Assembly (NCBI GenBank): GCA_902607435.1
Contig: CACLJX010000002.1
Span: forward strand, 62,001 to 126,000
DNA from: an uncultured Alphaproteobacteria bacterium
GTDB lineage: Bacteria > Pseudomonadota > Alphaproteobacteria > HIMB59 > GCA-002718135
Length of the DNA stretch: 64,000 bases
Direction of reading: 5' to 3'
The translations under genes were made by a program, and so were the position numbers. The notes below the pieces were generated by a model. That model made no database searches and was not told the origin of the DNA. It was given only the letters and a program-made list of their open reading frames with translations. Each line of letters starts with the position of its first letter. Within the stretch, counting starts at the first letter, position 1. Positions 24,413 to 33,504 of the stretch are shown here, in pieces.

Positions 24413-24829
24413 CTAAAGATAAATCTTATCTGATAATCCCCATATAAGTATTGCCGATGATACAACCATAAATACAGAAAGACCTAGATCAGTTAAGCTG
24501 TTTTTAGCTTCGAGATCCTTATCTATTAACTTAAAATAAAATAAAGATTCATATAAAAGTTGAGCAGCTGAAATAATAAAAATCAAGTTATAATACACCC
24601 ATGTTCCTTCAGGACCGCCTGGTCTAAAGATAATATAAATTCCTATTAAGAAGAAACCAAATGCAAAGGTTCCGATAAACCTGACAAGATAGATAGCACT
24701 CCTGTCTACGTTAAATTCTTTTACTAGACCTTCGGGCGCAAAATATATTCTAACAAGATAAACACCAAACAATCCAGTAACTAAAATGTGAATGATTAGA
24801 TAAAAAATATTACCAAAATTTTCAATCAT
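24413..24829 (-). CDS. Four-helix membrane protein of unknown function
   Basis: 138 residues with about four transmembrane helices (LIIHILVTGLFGVYLVRIYF, then FIGTFAFGFFLIGIYIIF). No family is recognised with certainty. It follows the small alpha/beta protein at 24849 with 19 nt between them. The same pairing, a small ferredoxin-like protein and a four-helix membrane protein, repeats at 25200-25959, suggesting a duplicated two-gene unit. Confidence 0.65.
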   Translation of the reverse strand: MIENFGNIFYLIIHILVTGLFGVYLVRIYFAPEGLVKEFNVDRSAIYLVRFIGTFAFGFFLIGIYIIFRPGGPEGTWVYYNLIFIISAAQLLYESLFYFKLIDKDLEAKNSLTDLGLSVFMVVSSAILIWGLSDKIYL

Positions 24830-24848
24830 AAGTACTCCTTTCAGTAAT

Positions 24849-25145
24849 TTATAATTCCACTGAGCTCAATTCCCACACTTGAACACTTTCAACACATTCA
24901 TCGAAAATGGGTTTTGCTATCGGATTATTACCTGAAGCAAATTCTTTCAAACCTTCTTCGTTATGGACGGAGATTTTAAACATCACATAACTTTTATCTG
25001 GCGCAATCGCGGGAACTGTTTTTTCAACATGAGCAACACTTTTTCTTATGCCCATTCCTTCATCAGACTGCATCCATCCCATGAATTTTTCAAATATTCC
25101 ATCTCCCGATTTAAATTTTAACAGTGCGATCATTTCTTTTTCCAT
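24849..25145 (-). CDS. Small alpha/beta-barrel (dabb/ABM-like) protein
   Basis: 98 residues after the ribosome site AAGGACAG. The pattern MIALLKFKSGDGIFEKFMGW, then YVMFKISVHNEEGLKEFASG, resembles dimeric alpha-beta barrel proteins such as antibiotic-biosynthesis monooxygenases and DUF families of stress proteins. No catalytic residues are evident. It pairs with the membrane protein at 24413. The role is unknown. Confidence 0.6.
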   Translation of the reverse strand: MEKEMIALLKFKSGDGIFEKFMGWMQSDEGMGIRKSVAHVEKTVPAIAPDKSYVMFKISVHNEEGLKEFASGNNPIAKPIFDECVESVQVWELSSVEL

Positions 25146-25199
25146 AATTCTGTCCTTTCCTTATAAGAATTTATTTTATATCAGTTATTAACCTAATCT

Positions 25200-25625
25200 T
25201 TAATCAAATTTTTCTGAATACAATCTTGGTATTCCTATTGCAACAAGACAAAGAACAATAAACCAAATTGAAATAAATAAGAAAAGTTGAGAAAGATATT
25301 CTAATGGAGGTCCTGCTGTAAAACCTAGAAAAAATGCAACAAAGGTAACGCAAACTGCAACAAAGTTAACACCAACTACCCAATAACCGCCAACTTTTTT
25401 CTTTTTAAAAAGTAAGTATATGCCATACAACACAAGAATAATTTGAATAACACTTACAAATAGACCGAAGGTATCTGGTTCGATGTTTATATCTCCTAAA
25501 GGTATTGACCCTTTAAAGTAACCAATTACTTCTCGGCTAAATGTATCGTAAGTATCCCACAACAATGCAATAATCATGATCCAAAATACAAACGGGAATG
25601 CACGTGCTTTAAAACCTGTATCCAT
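25200..25625 (-). CDS. Four-helix membrane protein of unknown function
   Basis: 141 residues with four hydrophobic helices and a basic loop (KKKKVGGYW). Not recognised. It resembles the protein at 24413 in length and topology, though identity is not obvious. It is preceded by the ribosome site AAAGGAGAT and follows the ABM-like gene at 25672 by about 46 nt on the same strand. Confidence 0.65.
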   Translation of the reverse strand: MDTGFKARAFPFVFWIMIIALLWDTYDTFSREVIGYFKGSIPLGDINIEPDTFGLFVSVIQIILVLYGIYLLFKKKKVGGYWVVGVNFVAVCVTFVAFFLGFTAGPPLEYLSQLFLFISIWFIVLCLVAIGIPRLYSEKFD

Positions 25626-25671
25626 TAAAATATCTCCTTTTATTAATTATTTAATTTAGTATTCAAGCTAT

Positions 25672-25959
25672 TTACACTTTTGAATGATTCAATTCAACTG
25701 TTCCAACTTTCATATCTACAGAAGCAAAATGGTCTTTATTAGAATCCATACTTTGCGTTCTAGCAGCTGTAGCCCTCTCCATTGCTTCATTATTTTCATA
25801 CAAGGATATGGCAATGATAGTTGTATCATCCACTCTAATTTGTAAAAGTTGTTCTGCTTCAGGAAATTTACCTGGGGCAGTTGCAGTATAGGATTGAACA
25901 ATCTTATCTGCTCCTTCTTTTGATTTTAAATTTAGTGTAGTAATTCTTGCTACTGACAT
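25672..25959 (-). CDS. Small ABM-like alpha/beta protein
   Basis: 95 residues with ribosome site TTTAGGAG. The layout MSVARITTLNLKSKEGADKI, then EQLLQIRVDDTTIIAISLYE, and a helix NEAMERATAARTQ fits a dimeric alpha-beta barrel domain. No enzyme function can be given. It is the first gene of a minus-strand group reaching to 24035. Confidence 0.62.
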   Translation of the reverse strand: MSVARITTLNLKSKEGADKIVQSYTATAPGKFPEAEQLLQIRVDDTTIIAISLYENNEAMERATAARTQSMDSNKDHFASVDMKVGTVELNHSKV

Positions 25960-26288
25960 AAAAACTCCTAAATAAAAATATTGTTTTATTAATGATATAA
26001 CTTGAAACTTTGATTACAACCAAAAATTAACTAAGTAAGATAATCTGAAAACGAGGTTATAATTTTAACTATTTAATAATATCCGCAAAGATACATTCCT
26101 TTGGTAAGTAGGGACGAAATTGTAATAATTAAAACGGTGAGAATAATTATGAAAAAAGAACTTCGCCCCTGTGCTAGGTGTTAATTATTAAATTAGGCAG
26201 GTTCGTGGTTAAATTAAGGTAATATTTTGTCTATACTAAATTTAGATATACGTGTTAGAAGGCTGAGGATATGTTGAAGTTATAATTT
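25960..26288. other. Intergenic region without a clear gene
   Basis: 329 nt between divergent genes, so it must hold both promoters. A 12-codon frame at 26149-26184 (MKKELRPCARC) is noted; there is no evidence that it is translated. Nothing else is recognised. Confidence 0.5.
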
Positions 26289-26498
26289 ATGGATAGTAAA
26301 TTAAAAAATTTAATAGCTATAGTCAATTTACTAGCTAAGATTGTTCTACTTATTTCTTTATTTTATTTTATTTTTTTTACAAAAACTTCTGCTATTGATT
26401 TTTTAACTTCACCTCTGATTCTTGCTAGTTTGCTTATTGCTCTTTGTCTGTCTTTAATTCTAAAGTGGGTAAAAAGTGGTGATAAAAAGAAGCTATGA
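26289..26498 (+). CDS. Short two-helix membrane protein
   Basis: 69 residues with two hydrophobic segments (VNLLAKIVLLISLFYFIFF and SPLILASLLIALCLSLIL) and a basic tail (KWVKSGDKKKL). It overlaps the next gene by 4 nt (ATGA), which supports translation. No family is recognised. Confidence 0.6.
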   Translation: MDSKLKNLIAIVNLLAKIVLLISLFYFIFFTKTSAIDFLTSPLILASLLIALCLSLILKWVKSGDKKKL

Positions 26499-26893
26499 GA
26501 AGTTTAGCCCTGGTCTTTGCCACAGCTTCTTTTTTTTTGTCATATATAATTAATGCAGCTGAGAATTTTCTTCTTTTAGGTAAAATAAAGTGTGAATTAT
26601 CTGCAACTTTTATTATCTTTGATTTTGATAATAATATTGCTATTCGAAATAATTATAATTCTTCTCAATACAAATTATCTAACTTTGAAACAAAAAAGAA
26701 TAAATTTAGAAAAAACATTTACACTTTTTCTTGGTATGATTTGAAGAATAATTTTTTAGGGTATTGGGCTATCTCGGATGATTTGAAGAACATTAAAGAA
26801 ATTAAATTTGATAGAGAAGGGAAAATTTATTCTGTAAGCAGGAAATGCTCGAAATTTAATAATAATAATATTGGTGAATTGGTGTGGAAATAA
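26495..26893 (+). CDS. Short exported protein of unknown function
   Basis: 132 residues with a signal peptide (MRSLALVFATASFFLSYIIN, cut after AENF or nearby). The mature part is beta-rich with cysteines in KIKCELSA and SRKCSKF, consistent with one disulfide. It is translationally coupled to the small membrane protein before it. No family is recognised. Confidence 0.6.
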   Translation: MRSLALVFATASFFLSYIINAAENFLLLGKIKCELSATFIIFDFDNNIAIRNNYNSSQYKLSNFETKKNKFRKNIYTFSWYDLKNNFLGYWAISDDLKNIKEIKFDREGKIYSVSRKCSKFNNNNIGELVWK

Positions 26894-27027
26894 ACACTAA
26901 TGTATTAAGTAGTTTATAAAGATAATTTGTATCTATCTATACAAAAAATTTATTAATCCAGAAAACATAAGCTTAAGCAATTAATAAAATAGTGGTATAA
27001 TAACTCTATCGATAAAAAGGAGGACTT

Positions 27028-27399
27028 ATGGATTTAAAACTTGTTTTCCGTATTGCCGCTGTAGTTGCAGCAATTAATGGATTGGGATTGCTTTTTATGG
27101 GGGGCACATTTTTTGCAATGGCTAACGTAACTCCTACACCAGATTTGATTACTGTTGGTCAATTTCTTGGAGTTACAATCTTATTTCTTGCTTTATTGGA
27201 ATGGCGAATACCTGATATAGCTGGTGATGCATTATCATCTTTGGGCCAGTTGTTTGGGATTGGTAATGTACTATGGTTTTTAATTGTTGGGTATCATATC
27301 ATGACAGGAAAAGCAGGGGGAGCTACTGGTTTTGTTAATGCAGGAATTTTTGTAATCCTTGCTGTACTGTTCTTTATGCAAAGCAGAAAGTCTGAATAA
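27028..27399 (+). CDS. Four-helix membrane protein (tandem paralogue 1)
   Basis: 123 residues after the ribosome site AAGGAGG. Four hydrophobic helices, with a central conserved block PDIAGDALSSLGQLFGIGNV. The next gene encodes a clear paralogue with the matching block ASIAGDAINSYGQLFAYIHS, so this is a tandem duplication. No known family is assigned; the shared IAGDA-x-x-S-x-GQLF motif is likely functional. Confidence 0.7.
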   Translation: MDLKLVFRIAAVVAAINGLGLLFMGGTFFAMANVTPTPDLITVGQFLGVTILFLALLEWRIPDIAGDALSSLGQLFGIGNVLWFLIVGYHIMTGKAGGATGFVNAGIFVILAVLFFMQSRKSE

Positions 27400-27421
27400 A
27401 TCTTAACTTTTAGGAGGTTTT

Positions 27422-27796
27422 ATGAATCTACAATTATTGTTAAAAGTTAATGGAGTAGTTTCTGGCATAAACGGTTTGTCAGCTATTCTTATGTATAATA
27501 TGTGGTTTAATATGGCAGGCATAGAAGCAACTGGTGCTAATATTTCACTTTGCCAATCATTGGGAGTTGCTGCTGTTGGTCTCGCAATTATATCTTTGAG
27601 AACAGCTAGTATTGCAGGTGATGCGATCAATTCATATGGGCAATTATTTGCATACATTCATAGTGGTTTTGCTGTAATTACTCTTTATCATGTGATGCAA
27701 GGCTATTTAGCAAATAATCAACCATTATATATTAATATAGTAATAAGTGTAATTTTAGCTGCTGCATTTTTTTATTACAGCAGAAAAACTGAATAA
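27422..27796 (+). CDS. Four-helix membrane protein (tandem paralogue 2)
   Basis: 124 residues, with ribosome site TAGGAGG and 22 nt after paralogue 1. It has the same topology, the IAGDAINSYGQLF motif and the same end (FYYSRKTE against FMQSRKSE). The copies have diverged in the first helix. A terminator-like hairpin follows at 27828. Confidence 0.7.
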   Translation: MNLQLLLKVNGVVSGINGLSAILMYNMWFNMAGIEATGANISLCQSLGVAAVGLAIISLRTASIAGDAINSYGQLFAYIHSGFAVITLYHVMQGYLANNQPLYINIVISVILAAAFFYYSRKTE

Positions 27797-27827
27797 CTAT
27801 TTATTGTAATGTTTTTCTTATATTTAT

Positions 27828-27847
27828 AGCGGGATTTATTTCCCGCT
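27828..27847. terminator. Hairpin, probable terminator
   Basis: 7-bp stem AGCGGGA / TCCCGCT with loop TTTATT, between the paralogue pair and the GFA-like gene. Confidence 0.6.
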
Positions 27848-27859
27848 TGTAAAATCTTC

Positions 27860-28258
27860 ATGAAAAAACAAGCAACTTCTAAAATAGCTCAATGTCTTTG
27901 TGGAAATATTAAGATAAAAGTAAACGGAAAACTCCGCCATGTTATTAATTGTCATTGTTCACAGTGTATGAAAACACATGGAAATTATGCAGCTTATACT
28001 TCCTGTCCTGAAGCAAATATTACTTTTGTTAATAAAAGAACTCTAAAATGGTATAAATCTTCTAATATTGCTAAAAGAGGTTTTTGTTCCACTTGTGGAG
28101 CGAGCATATTTTATAAATTACTGAAGAGTAGCAATATAAGTATTGCTGCTGGGATGTTCAGTAATCCAACAAAGTTGAAGACTTATTCTAACATTTTTAC
28201 AAAGGGTAAATTAGATTATTATAAACTGGATCCAAGACTACCTAAATACAATAAATAA
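27860..28258 (+). CDS. GFA family (CENP-V/GFA) zinc protein
   Basis: 132 residues with the zinc cysteines of the glutathione-dependent formaldehyde-activating-like fold: QCLCGNIKIKV, NCHCSQCMKTHG and GFCSTCGASIFYK. GFA proteins bind two zinc ions; despite the name, the enzymatic role of most members is doubtful. The frame is complete and of normal length. It is probably a single-gene unit. Confidence 0.85.
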   Translation: MKKQATSKIAQCLCGNIKIKVNGKLRHVINCHCSQCMKTHGNYAAYTSCPEANITFVNKRTLKWYKSSNIAKRGFCSTCGASIFYKLLKSSNISIAAGMFSNPTKLKTYSNIFTKGKLDYYKLDPRLPKYNK

Positions 28259-28371
28259 ATAATTTAAATAATTATTATTTATTCATCTAAAAAAAAGATA
28301 TCTTTAAATTTTCTAGGAATGTATTTAAAATTAATTCCATATTTTTTCACAAGAAATGGTAGAATAATACT

Positions 28372-28815
28372 ATGACAAAACTTCCAAATTTTAAACTTAA
28401 ATTAATTAATGGTAAAGAAATAAAATCTTCTGAAATAAAAAAAACAATTTTATTTTTTTATCCGAAAGCTTTTACAAGTGGATGTACAATAGAAGTTTGT
28501 GATTTCCAATCATATTTTAATAAATTTAAAAAGATAGGTTTTCAGCTTATTGGTGTTTCAAAAGATTCCACAGATAAAAATTTTAAATTTGCACAAAAGT
28601 ACAAAGTACAATATTCTTTGGCTTCAGATATAACTAATGTTTGTGAAAAACTTGGTGTTTGGATTGAGAAATCAATGTATGGCAGAAAATATTTTGGCAT
28701 AAATCGCACTACTTTTATTATTGATAGCCAAGGAAAAATATTTAAACATTGGAATAAAGTAAAAGTTTCTGGACATGTTAAAGAAGTGTTGGAAATAGCA
28801 AAGCTGTGCCCATAA
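28372..28815 (+). CDS. bcp: Thioredoxin-dependent thiol peroxidase, BCP/peroxiredoxin Q type
   Basis: 147 residues. The peroxidatic cysteine is in FYPKAFTSGCTIEVCDFQ; the second cysteine four positions after it is the BCP-type resolving cysteine. The later KYFGINRTTFIIDSQGKI is typical for the family. The enzyme reduces hydroperoxides using thioredoxin. The length fits. Confidence 0.9.
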   Translation: MTKLPNFKLKLINGKEIKSSEIKKTILFFYPKAFTSGCTIEVCDFQSYFNKFKKIGFQLIGVSKDSTDKNFKFAQKYKVQYSLASDITNVCEKLGVWIEKSMYGRKYFGINRTTFIIDSQGKIFKHWNKVKVSGHVKEVLEIAKLCP

Positions 28816-28958
28816 TTTTTTAATTGTAACTATTAAATTAATATAATGAAAATATTTTTCAAATATTAATTTTCTATTTATCCCAATCTTTTACTACTCT
28901 AGCTAATGTGAAATTTAGTGATTTTAAATTTTGTGAACAGGACAATATAAAAAATTAT

Positions 28959-29429
28959 TTATGCAACCCTATTAGTAATTTTTAAATCTTCTTCTTTTTC
29001 AGGAATTACATAAGCTTTAGCACAATGTTTTAAACAGTATGGTTTATCTTCAAATCGTTCTTCTTCACAAAAATGAAAATCATTTTCATCTGGGTGTCCT
29101 TCAGGCCATTCACACCCTCTTTTTAATTTGGGTGAAAAAAAATTTTTTGATGTTGGCTGAAAAGTTCCATTGTTATACACATTTTCTTTTTGTTCAGTTA
29201 GTTTGTTTTCAAAATGTAGTGTTGGCATAATAGGAGAACGAGCTTTTTTTCTATCGGGCTTAATAGCAGTTCTTCTTATTGGAGATGGTCTTCTTTCAAG
29301 TCCAATACGATGTGCTTTTCCTACCACAGCATTTTTAGTAACTCCTAGTAATCTTCCTATCTGAGCTGTGGGTAGGCCGTTATCCCAAAATTTTTTTAAC
29401 TGGGCAACATTATCATCATTCCAAGGCAT
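28959..29429 (-). CDS. gcrA: GcrA cell cycle regulator
   Basis: 156 residues. The N-terminal helix-turn-helix MPWNDDNVAQLKKFWDNGLP, then GVTKNAVVGKAHRIGL, is the signature of GcrA. The C-terminal RNA-polymerase-binding part has the cysteine-rich CEWPEGHPDENDFHFC and PYCLKHCAKAY. GcrA works with CcrM methylation (GANTC) to control cell-cycle genes and is essentially limited to alphaproteobacteria, so it supports the taxonomic reading. It is divergent from pgk. Confidence 0.92.
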   Translation of the reverse strand: MPWNDDNVAQLKKFWDNGLPTAQIGRLLGVTKNAVVGKAHRIGLERRPSPIRRTAIKPDRKKARSPIMPTLHFENKLTEQKENVYNNGTFQPTSKNFFSPKLKRGCEWPEGHPDENDFHFCEEERFEDKPYCLKHCAKAYVIPEKEEDLKITNRVA

Positions 29430-29576
29430 TATATTAACTCCATGCTAAATATCTATATCTAGTACCTTAGGCATGTTTAAATACACTAAATGTATGTATA
29501 ATAAAACACAAAAATAATAATTTTATTAATAAATTGTTAAATTTCTGCCTTTTTTTAATTTATATAGGGGTAATCA

Positions 29577-30776
29577 ATGAAAACTATTCACAATTCACAA
29601 ATAATTAAACAAAAAGTATTGTTGCGGGTAGATCTTAATGTTCCTATTAAAAATGGAGTAGTTATCGACAAAACAAGAATTTTTTCAATTCAATCAACTG
29701 TTAATTATCTTAGATCGCAAGATAATAAAATTTTTTTATTGTCTCATTTTGGAAGACCCAAGGGACAATTTAATAAAGAACATTCCCTCCAGTTTCTATG
29801 TGAAATTCTAGCAGACTGTTTACAAGTTAAAGAAGTACACTTTATTAGTTCTATAGATAATTTTGAAATTATAGCTAAACAAAGCTTAATGCAGAGTGGT
29901 GATATTTGCTTATTAGAAAATATTAGATTTTATAAAGGAGAAGAAAAAAATGATTTGCATTTTGCAAAAACGATTGCTGAAAATTTTGATGTGTACGTCA
30001 ATGATGCTTTTTCAGTATCACATCGCAATCATGCTTCAGTAACGGGTATTACTAAGTACCTGCCCTCCTTTGCAGGATATAGTTTTGTTAAAGAAATTGA
30101 AAATCTGGATCAGTTATTAAAGAATCAAGTAAAACCAAAAACAGCTATTATAGGTGGGTCAAAAATTTCCTCAAAATTATTACTTCTTCATAATTTGATT
30201 GAAATATTTGATACTGTTATATTGGGAGGAGCTATGGCTAATACATTTTTACTTGCTCAAGGCTATAACTTAGGACGATCAATTGTTGAAAAAGATATGA
30301 TTGTAGATGCATTAAAAATTTTAGATAAATCCAAAGAACTTAAAACTAAAATAATATTACCAATTGATCTAGTGTGTTCAAAAGAAATTAATAATCCACT
30401 AAAAATAAATTTAGTTAATATAGACAGTATTAAATCTGAAGATATGGCTCTGGATATTGGAGAAAATACAGTAAAATTAATTAACAAATTTCTTCAAAAT
30501 TCGAAAATGATTTTATGGAATGGACCACTTGGAGCTTTTGAGCACAGTCCTTTTGATAGAGGAACAAATAAAGTTGCAGTTATAATTAAAAATATTAAAT
30601 CTAGTCAAAATATTTTAACTATTGCGGGGGGCGGAGATACTATTGCAGCAATTAAAAAATCAAAAGTAGAAAATGGTTTTACTTATATTTCAACTGCAGG
30701 AGGAGCATTTCTAGAATGGTTAGAAGGTAAGGAATCTCCAGGTGTAAAAGCTTTAAAAGAAAATAATCTTTCTTAA
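29577..30776 (+). CDS. pgk: Phosphoglycerate kinase
   Basis: 399 residues of normal length. The N-terminal LLRVDLNVPIKNG and LSHFGRPKG, the substrate-binding arginine segment (VNDAFSVSHRNHASV) and the C-terminal nucleotide segment (ILTIAGGGDTIAAI) are all present. It transfers phosphate from 1,3-bisphosphoglycerate to ADP in glycolysis, or the reverse in gluconeogenesis. It ends 4 nt into the opposing yciB gene. Confidence 0.95.
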   Translation: MKTIHNSQIIKQKVLLRVDLNVPIKNGVVIDKTRIFSIQSTVNYLRSQDNKIFLLSHFGRPKGQFNKEHSLQFLCEILADCLQVKEVHFISSIDNFEIIAKQSLMQSGDICLLENIRFYKGEEKNDLHFAKTIAENFDVYVNDAFSVSHRNHASVTGITKYLPSFAGYSFVKEIENLDQLLKNQVKPKTAIIGGSKISSKLLLLHNLIEIFDTVILGGAMANTFLLAQGYNLGRSIVEKDMIVDALKILDKSKELKTKIILPIDLVCSKEINNPLKINLVNIDSIKSEDMALDIGENTVKLINKFLQNSKMILWNGPLGAFEHSPFDRGTNKVAVIIKNIKSSQNILTIAGGGDTIAAIKKSKVENGFTYISTAGGAFLEWLEGKESPGVKALKENNLS

Positions 30777-31312
30777 TCTTCAATTTGAAATTTTTTAATA
30801 ATTGAAAATTGAGATAAAGTAAAAATAAAAGTAATTGGCAAGATTCCAAATACTTTAAAATTTACCCAAAGATCAGTTGATTGAGTACGCCATACAATTT
30901 CATTAAGTAATGCTAACGCTATAAAAAACCCTATCCACCTTTTTGTTAGTATTGACCATCCTTCATCTTTAAGTTTTAAAGCCCCACCCAGTAGATATTT
31001 AAGAAGTGGTTTATTAATTAATATGCCACCAAAAAGAATAGCTGCGAAAATGAGATTAATAATTGTTGGTTTCATCTTAAAAAAAATTTCATTATCAAAA
31101 TATATTGTTAATCCTCCAAATAATAAAATTATAATTGCCCCAACAGTTGGCATGACAGGTATTTTTTTTTCAACAATATATGAAAGAAGCACAGATATAA
31201 TTGTTGCAATCATAAAAGGAAGAATAGCTGATTGCAAGTCGCTTCGAGTGTAGAAAATAAAAAAAATAGCCAGAGGTCCGATGTCAATTAATAGTTTATA
31301 AATACTTTTCAT
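30773..31312 (-). CDS. yciB: Septation protein A / YciB-type inner membrane protein
   Basis: 179 residues with about five helices and the family hallmarks LLIDIGPLAIFFIFYTRSDL near the start and LTKRWIGFFIALALLNEIVW in the second half. YciB (IspZ) is needed for normal cell envelope and septum function. It is adjacent to ftsY, the usual alphaproteobacterial arrangement. Confidence 0.9.
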   Translation of the reverse strand: MKSIYKLLIDIGPLAIFFIFYTRSDLQSAILPFMIATIISVLLSYIVEKKIPVMPTVGAIIILLFGGLTIYFDNEIFFKMKPTIINLIFAAILFGGILINKPLLKYLLGGALKLKDEGWSILTKRWIGFFIALALLNEIVWRTQSTDLWVNFKVFGILPITFIFTLSQFSIIKKFQIED

Positions 31313-31315
31313 TAT

Positions 31316-32233
31316 TTAATTCTCAATATTTAGAAGTGAATGAGAAAATGGTTCAGCTTTAAATTCAAGCAGATCATCTTCTTGTTCACCGAGACCAACA
31401 AAGTGTATAGGGATTTGATATTTTTTTGCAATCGAAATCAATGCCCCTCCTTTTGCTGTACCATCTAATTTTGTAATAATTAGACCTGTGACATTCAATG
31501 ATTTACCAAATATTTCAACTTGATTAATCATATTTGAACCATTTGTGCCATCTAATACTAGTATAGTTTTTAGTTTCAAATCAACTGCGGATTTATCTAT
31601 CACAGATTTAATTTTTACTAATTGATTAAGTAGATTCGTATTATTTGATAGTCTTCCTGCAGTATCTATAATTAAAAAATCATATTTATCATTTTTTGCT
31701 TTTTCACAAGCACCATAAGCTACACTAGCAGGGTCTTGATTCAAAGATCCTTGAAAAAAATCTGCTTCTTGATTATCTGACCATTTTTTTAGTTGATCAA
31801 CAGCAGCAGCACGGAATGTATCACAAGCAGCAACTAGAATTTTTTTATCTTTTCCAAGCCGTTTAATTAATTTTCCAATTGTTGTAGTTTTTCCGCTGCC
31901 ATTAACTCCTATAAATAAAAAAATTTTAAGACCATCGTTATGCTTTTCAATTAAATTTTGCTCACATTCATATAGTATATTTTTAATTTCATTAGAAAGA
32001 AGATTTAGAATAGATTTGGAATCTATTTTATCAGTAATTTTTATTTTTTTGATTTTATTAACTAAATGTTCAGTTACATCTAATCCAATATCAGCTGAAA
32101 TAAGTGCTGTTTCTATATCTTCAATTATTTTAGGACTAATTTGTTTTGATGTAAGTGAGTTAATAATATTCGAAGTAATAAATCTAGATGTTTTTTTTAA
32201 ACCAGAGCGGAATTTACTTATAATATACATCAA
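31316..32233 (-). CDS. ftsY: Signal recognition particle receptor FtsY
   Basis: 305 residues: a short N-domain, then the GTPase motifs GVNGSGKTTTIGKL (G1), DTFRAAAVDQLK (G2), LIIDTAGRLSNN (G3), TKLDGTAKGG (G4) and VGLGEQEDDLLEF. The acidic membrane-targeting A-domain is absent or very short, as in streamlined bacteria. It docks SRP-ribosome complexes at the membrane. It lies in the minus-strand operon yciB-ftsY-mtaB-dapF. Confidence 0.95.
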   Translation of the reverse strand: MMYIISKFRSGLKKTSRFITSNIINSLTSKQISPKIIEDIETALISADIGLDVTEHLVNKIKKIKITDKIDSKSILNLLSNEIKNILYECEQNLIEKHNDGLKIFLFIGVNGSGKTTTIGKLIKRLGKDKKILVAACDTFRAAAVDQLKKWSDNQEADFFQGSLNQDPASVAYGACEKAKNDKYDFLIIDTAGRLSNNTNLLNQLVKIKSVIDKSAVDLKLKTILVLDGTNGSNMINQVEIFGKSLNVTGLIITKLDGTAKGGALISIAKKYQIPIHFVGLGEQEDDLLEFKAEPFSHSLLNIEN

Positions 32234-32236
32234 TAG

Positions 32237-33499
32237 TTAAACCACAACAGCTTGTGATATATTATTATACACGCTTTGAATTTTACAATTTACAATAGAA
32301 CCTTCGGATAGTTTTTTATCAATTTTTATTTTTGTAAAATGTTGTGATTTTCCAAATGATATTGTTGAATAAGATTGTTCAACAAGCATTGTTGCATTAC
32401 TACCAATTTGCTGTTTTAAATATTTTGATAAATTTTTATCACCTAGATCCCTTAATTTTTTTGCTCTATTTTTTATTACTTCTATTGGCACTTGTGGCAT
32501 TCGAGACGCAGGAGTTGATTCTCTCAGAGAATAGGGAAAAATATGCAAGTGTGTTAAAAAACATTCATTAATTAAATTAATTGAATCATTAAACATTTTA
32601 TCTGTCTCTGTTGGAAATCCTGCTATAATATCTGCTCCAAAAACAACATCTTGTCTTTTTTTTCTAACTTTTTCACAAAAATCTATTGCCTGTTTTTTTG
32701 AATGTCTTCTTTTCATTCTTTTTAATATTAAATCATTTCCAGCTTGAAGACTTAAGTGAAAATGAGGCATTATGCGTTGCTCTTCTAATAAAGGCCAAAA
32801 ATCATCATTAATTTCAGCACAATCAATTGATGAAAAACGTAATTGTTTTAGTTCAGGTACAAGATTTAATATTCTTTTAACTAATTGAAATAAATTAGGC
32901 GATCCAGGTAAGTCCTTACCATAATCCGTTATATCTACTCCAGTTAGAACTACTTCTTTGTACCCATTTTTTACTAATAAATTAATACGATCAATTATAA
33001 CGCCAACAGGAACGCTTCGATTATTCCCTCTGCCAAAAGGAATAATACAAAAAGTACATCGATGATCACAACCTTGTTGAATTTCAATAAATGCCCTAAC
33101 TTTACCATCAAATTTTTGGATTACGTGATGATGTGTTTTGTTACTGTTAAATATATTATCTACCTGCACTGGTTTTGAATAGTTTAAAGATGACCATGTT
33201 TTTGATTTTAATTTTTCATTATTTCCAATAACATAATCTACATCAACTAGATCAGCATATTTTTTTGGATTAATTTGAGCGGCACATCCGGTTACAACAA
33301 TTTTTTTATTTGGAAATTTTTTTTTAGCCCTTCTAATTTCATAAAGCACTTTTTTTTCTGCTTCTTTTGTTACGGCACATGAATTGATAATTGTATAATC
33401 TAACAATCTATTTTGTGTTATTAGTGATTTTATTACTTCTCCTTCATAAATATTGAGTCTGCAGCCTAAATTAATGATATTATTTTTTTCTTTTTGCAT
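32237..33499 (-). CDS. mtaB: tRNA (t6A37) methylthiotransferase MtaB
   Basis: 420 residues. The N-terminal iron-sulfur cysteines lie in NLGCRLNIYE, NSCAVT and VTGCAAQ; the radical-SAM triad is QGCDHRCTFCIIPFGRG. A C-terminal TRAM-like domain follows. MtaB adds the methylthio group to t6A at position 37 of tRNAs reading ANN codons. It is followed by ftsY with a 3-nt gap and preceded by dapF, a conserved cluster. Confidence 0.93.
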   Translation of the reverse strand: MQKEKNNIINLGCRLNIYEGEVIKSLITQNRLLDYTIINSCAVTKEAEKKVLYEIRRAKKKFPNKKIVVTGCAAQINPKKYADLVDVDYVIGNNEKLKSKTWSSLNYSKPVQVDNIFNSNKTHHHVIQKFDGKVRAFIEIQQGCDHRCTFCIIPFGRGNNRSVPVGVIIDRINLLVKNGYKEVVLTGVDITDYGKDLPGSPNLFQLVKRILNLVPELKQLRFSSIDCAEINDDFWPLLEEQRIMPHFHLSLQAGNDLILKRMKRRHSKKQAIDFCEKVRKKRQDVVFGADIIAGFPTETDKMFNDSINLINECFLTHLHIFPYSLRESTPASRMPQVPIEVIKNRAKKLRDLGDKNLSKYLKQQIGSNATMLVEQSYSTISFGKSQHFTKIKIDKKLSEGSIVNCKIQSVYNNISQAVVV

Positions 33500-33504
33500 T
33501 AACT

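Noticed and set aside
26149-26184. Twelve-codon frame MKKELRPCARC as a leader peptide
   Set aside because: No attenuator hairpin or regulated gene follows at a suitable distance; kept only as a note in the intergenic entry.
28870-28925. Minus-strand fragment ending LARVVKDWDK
   Set aside because: No start codon and stop codons within 30 residues upstream; could be a gene remnant but too short to name.
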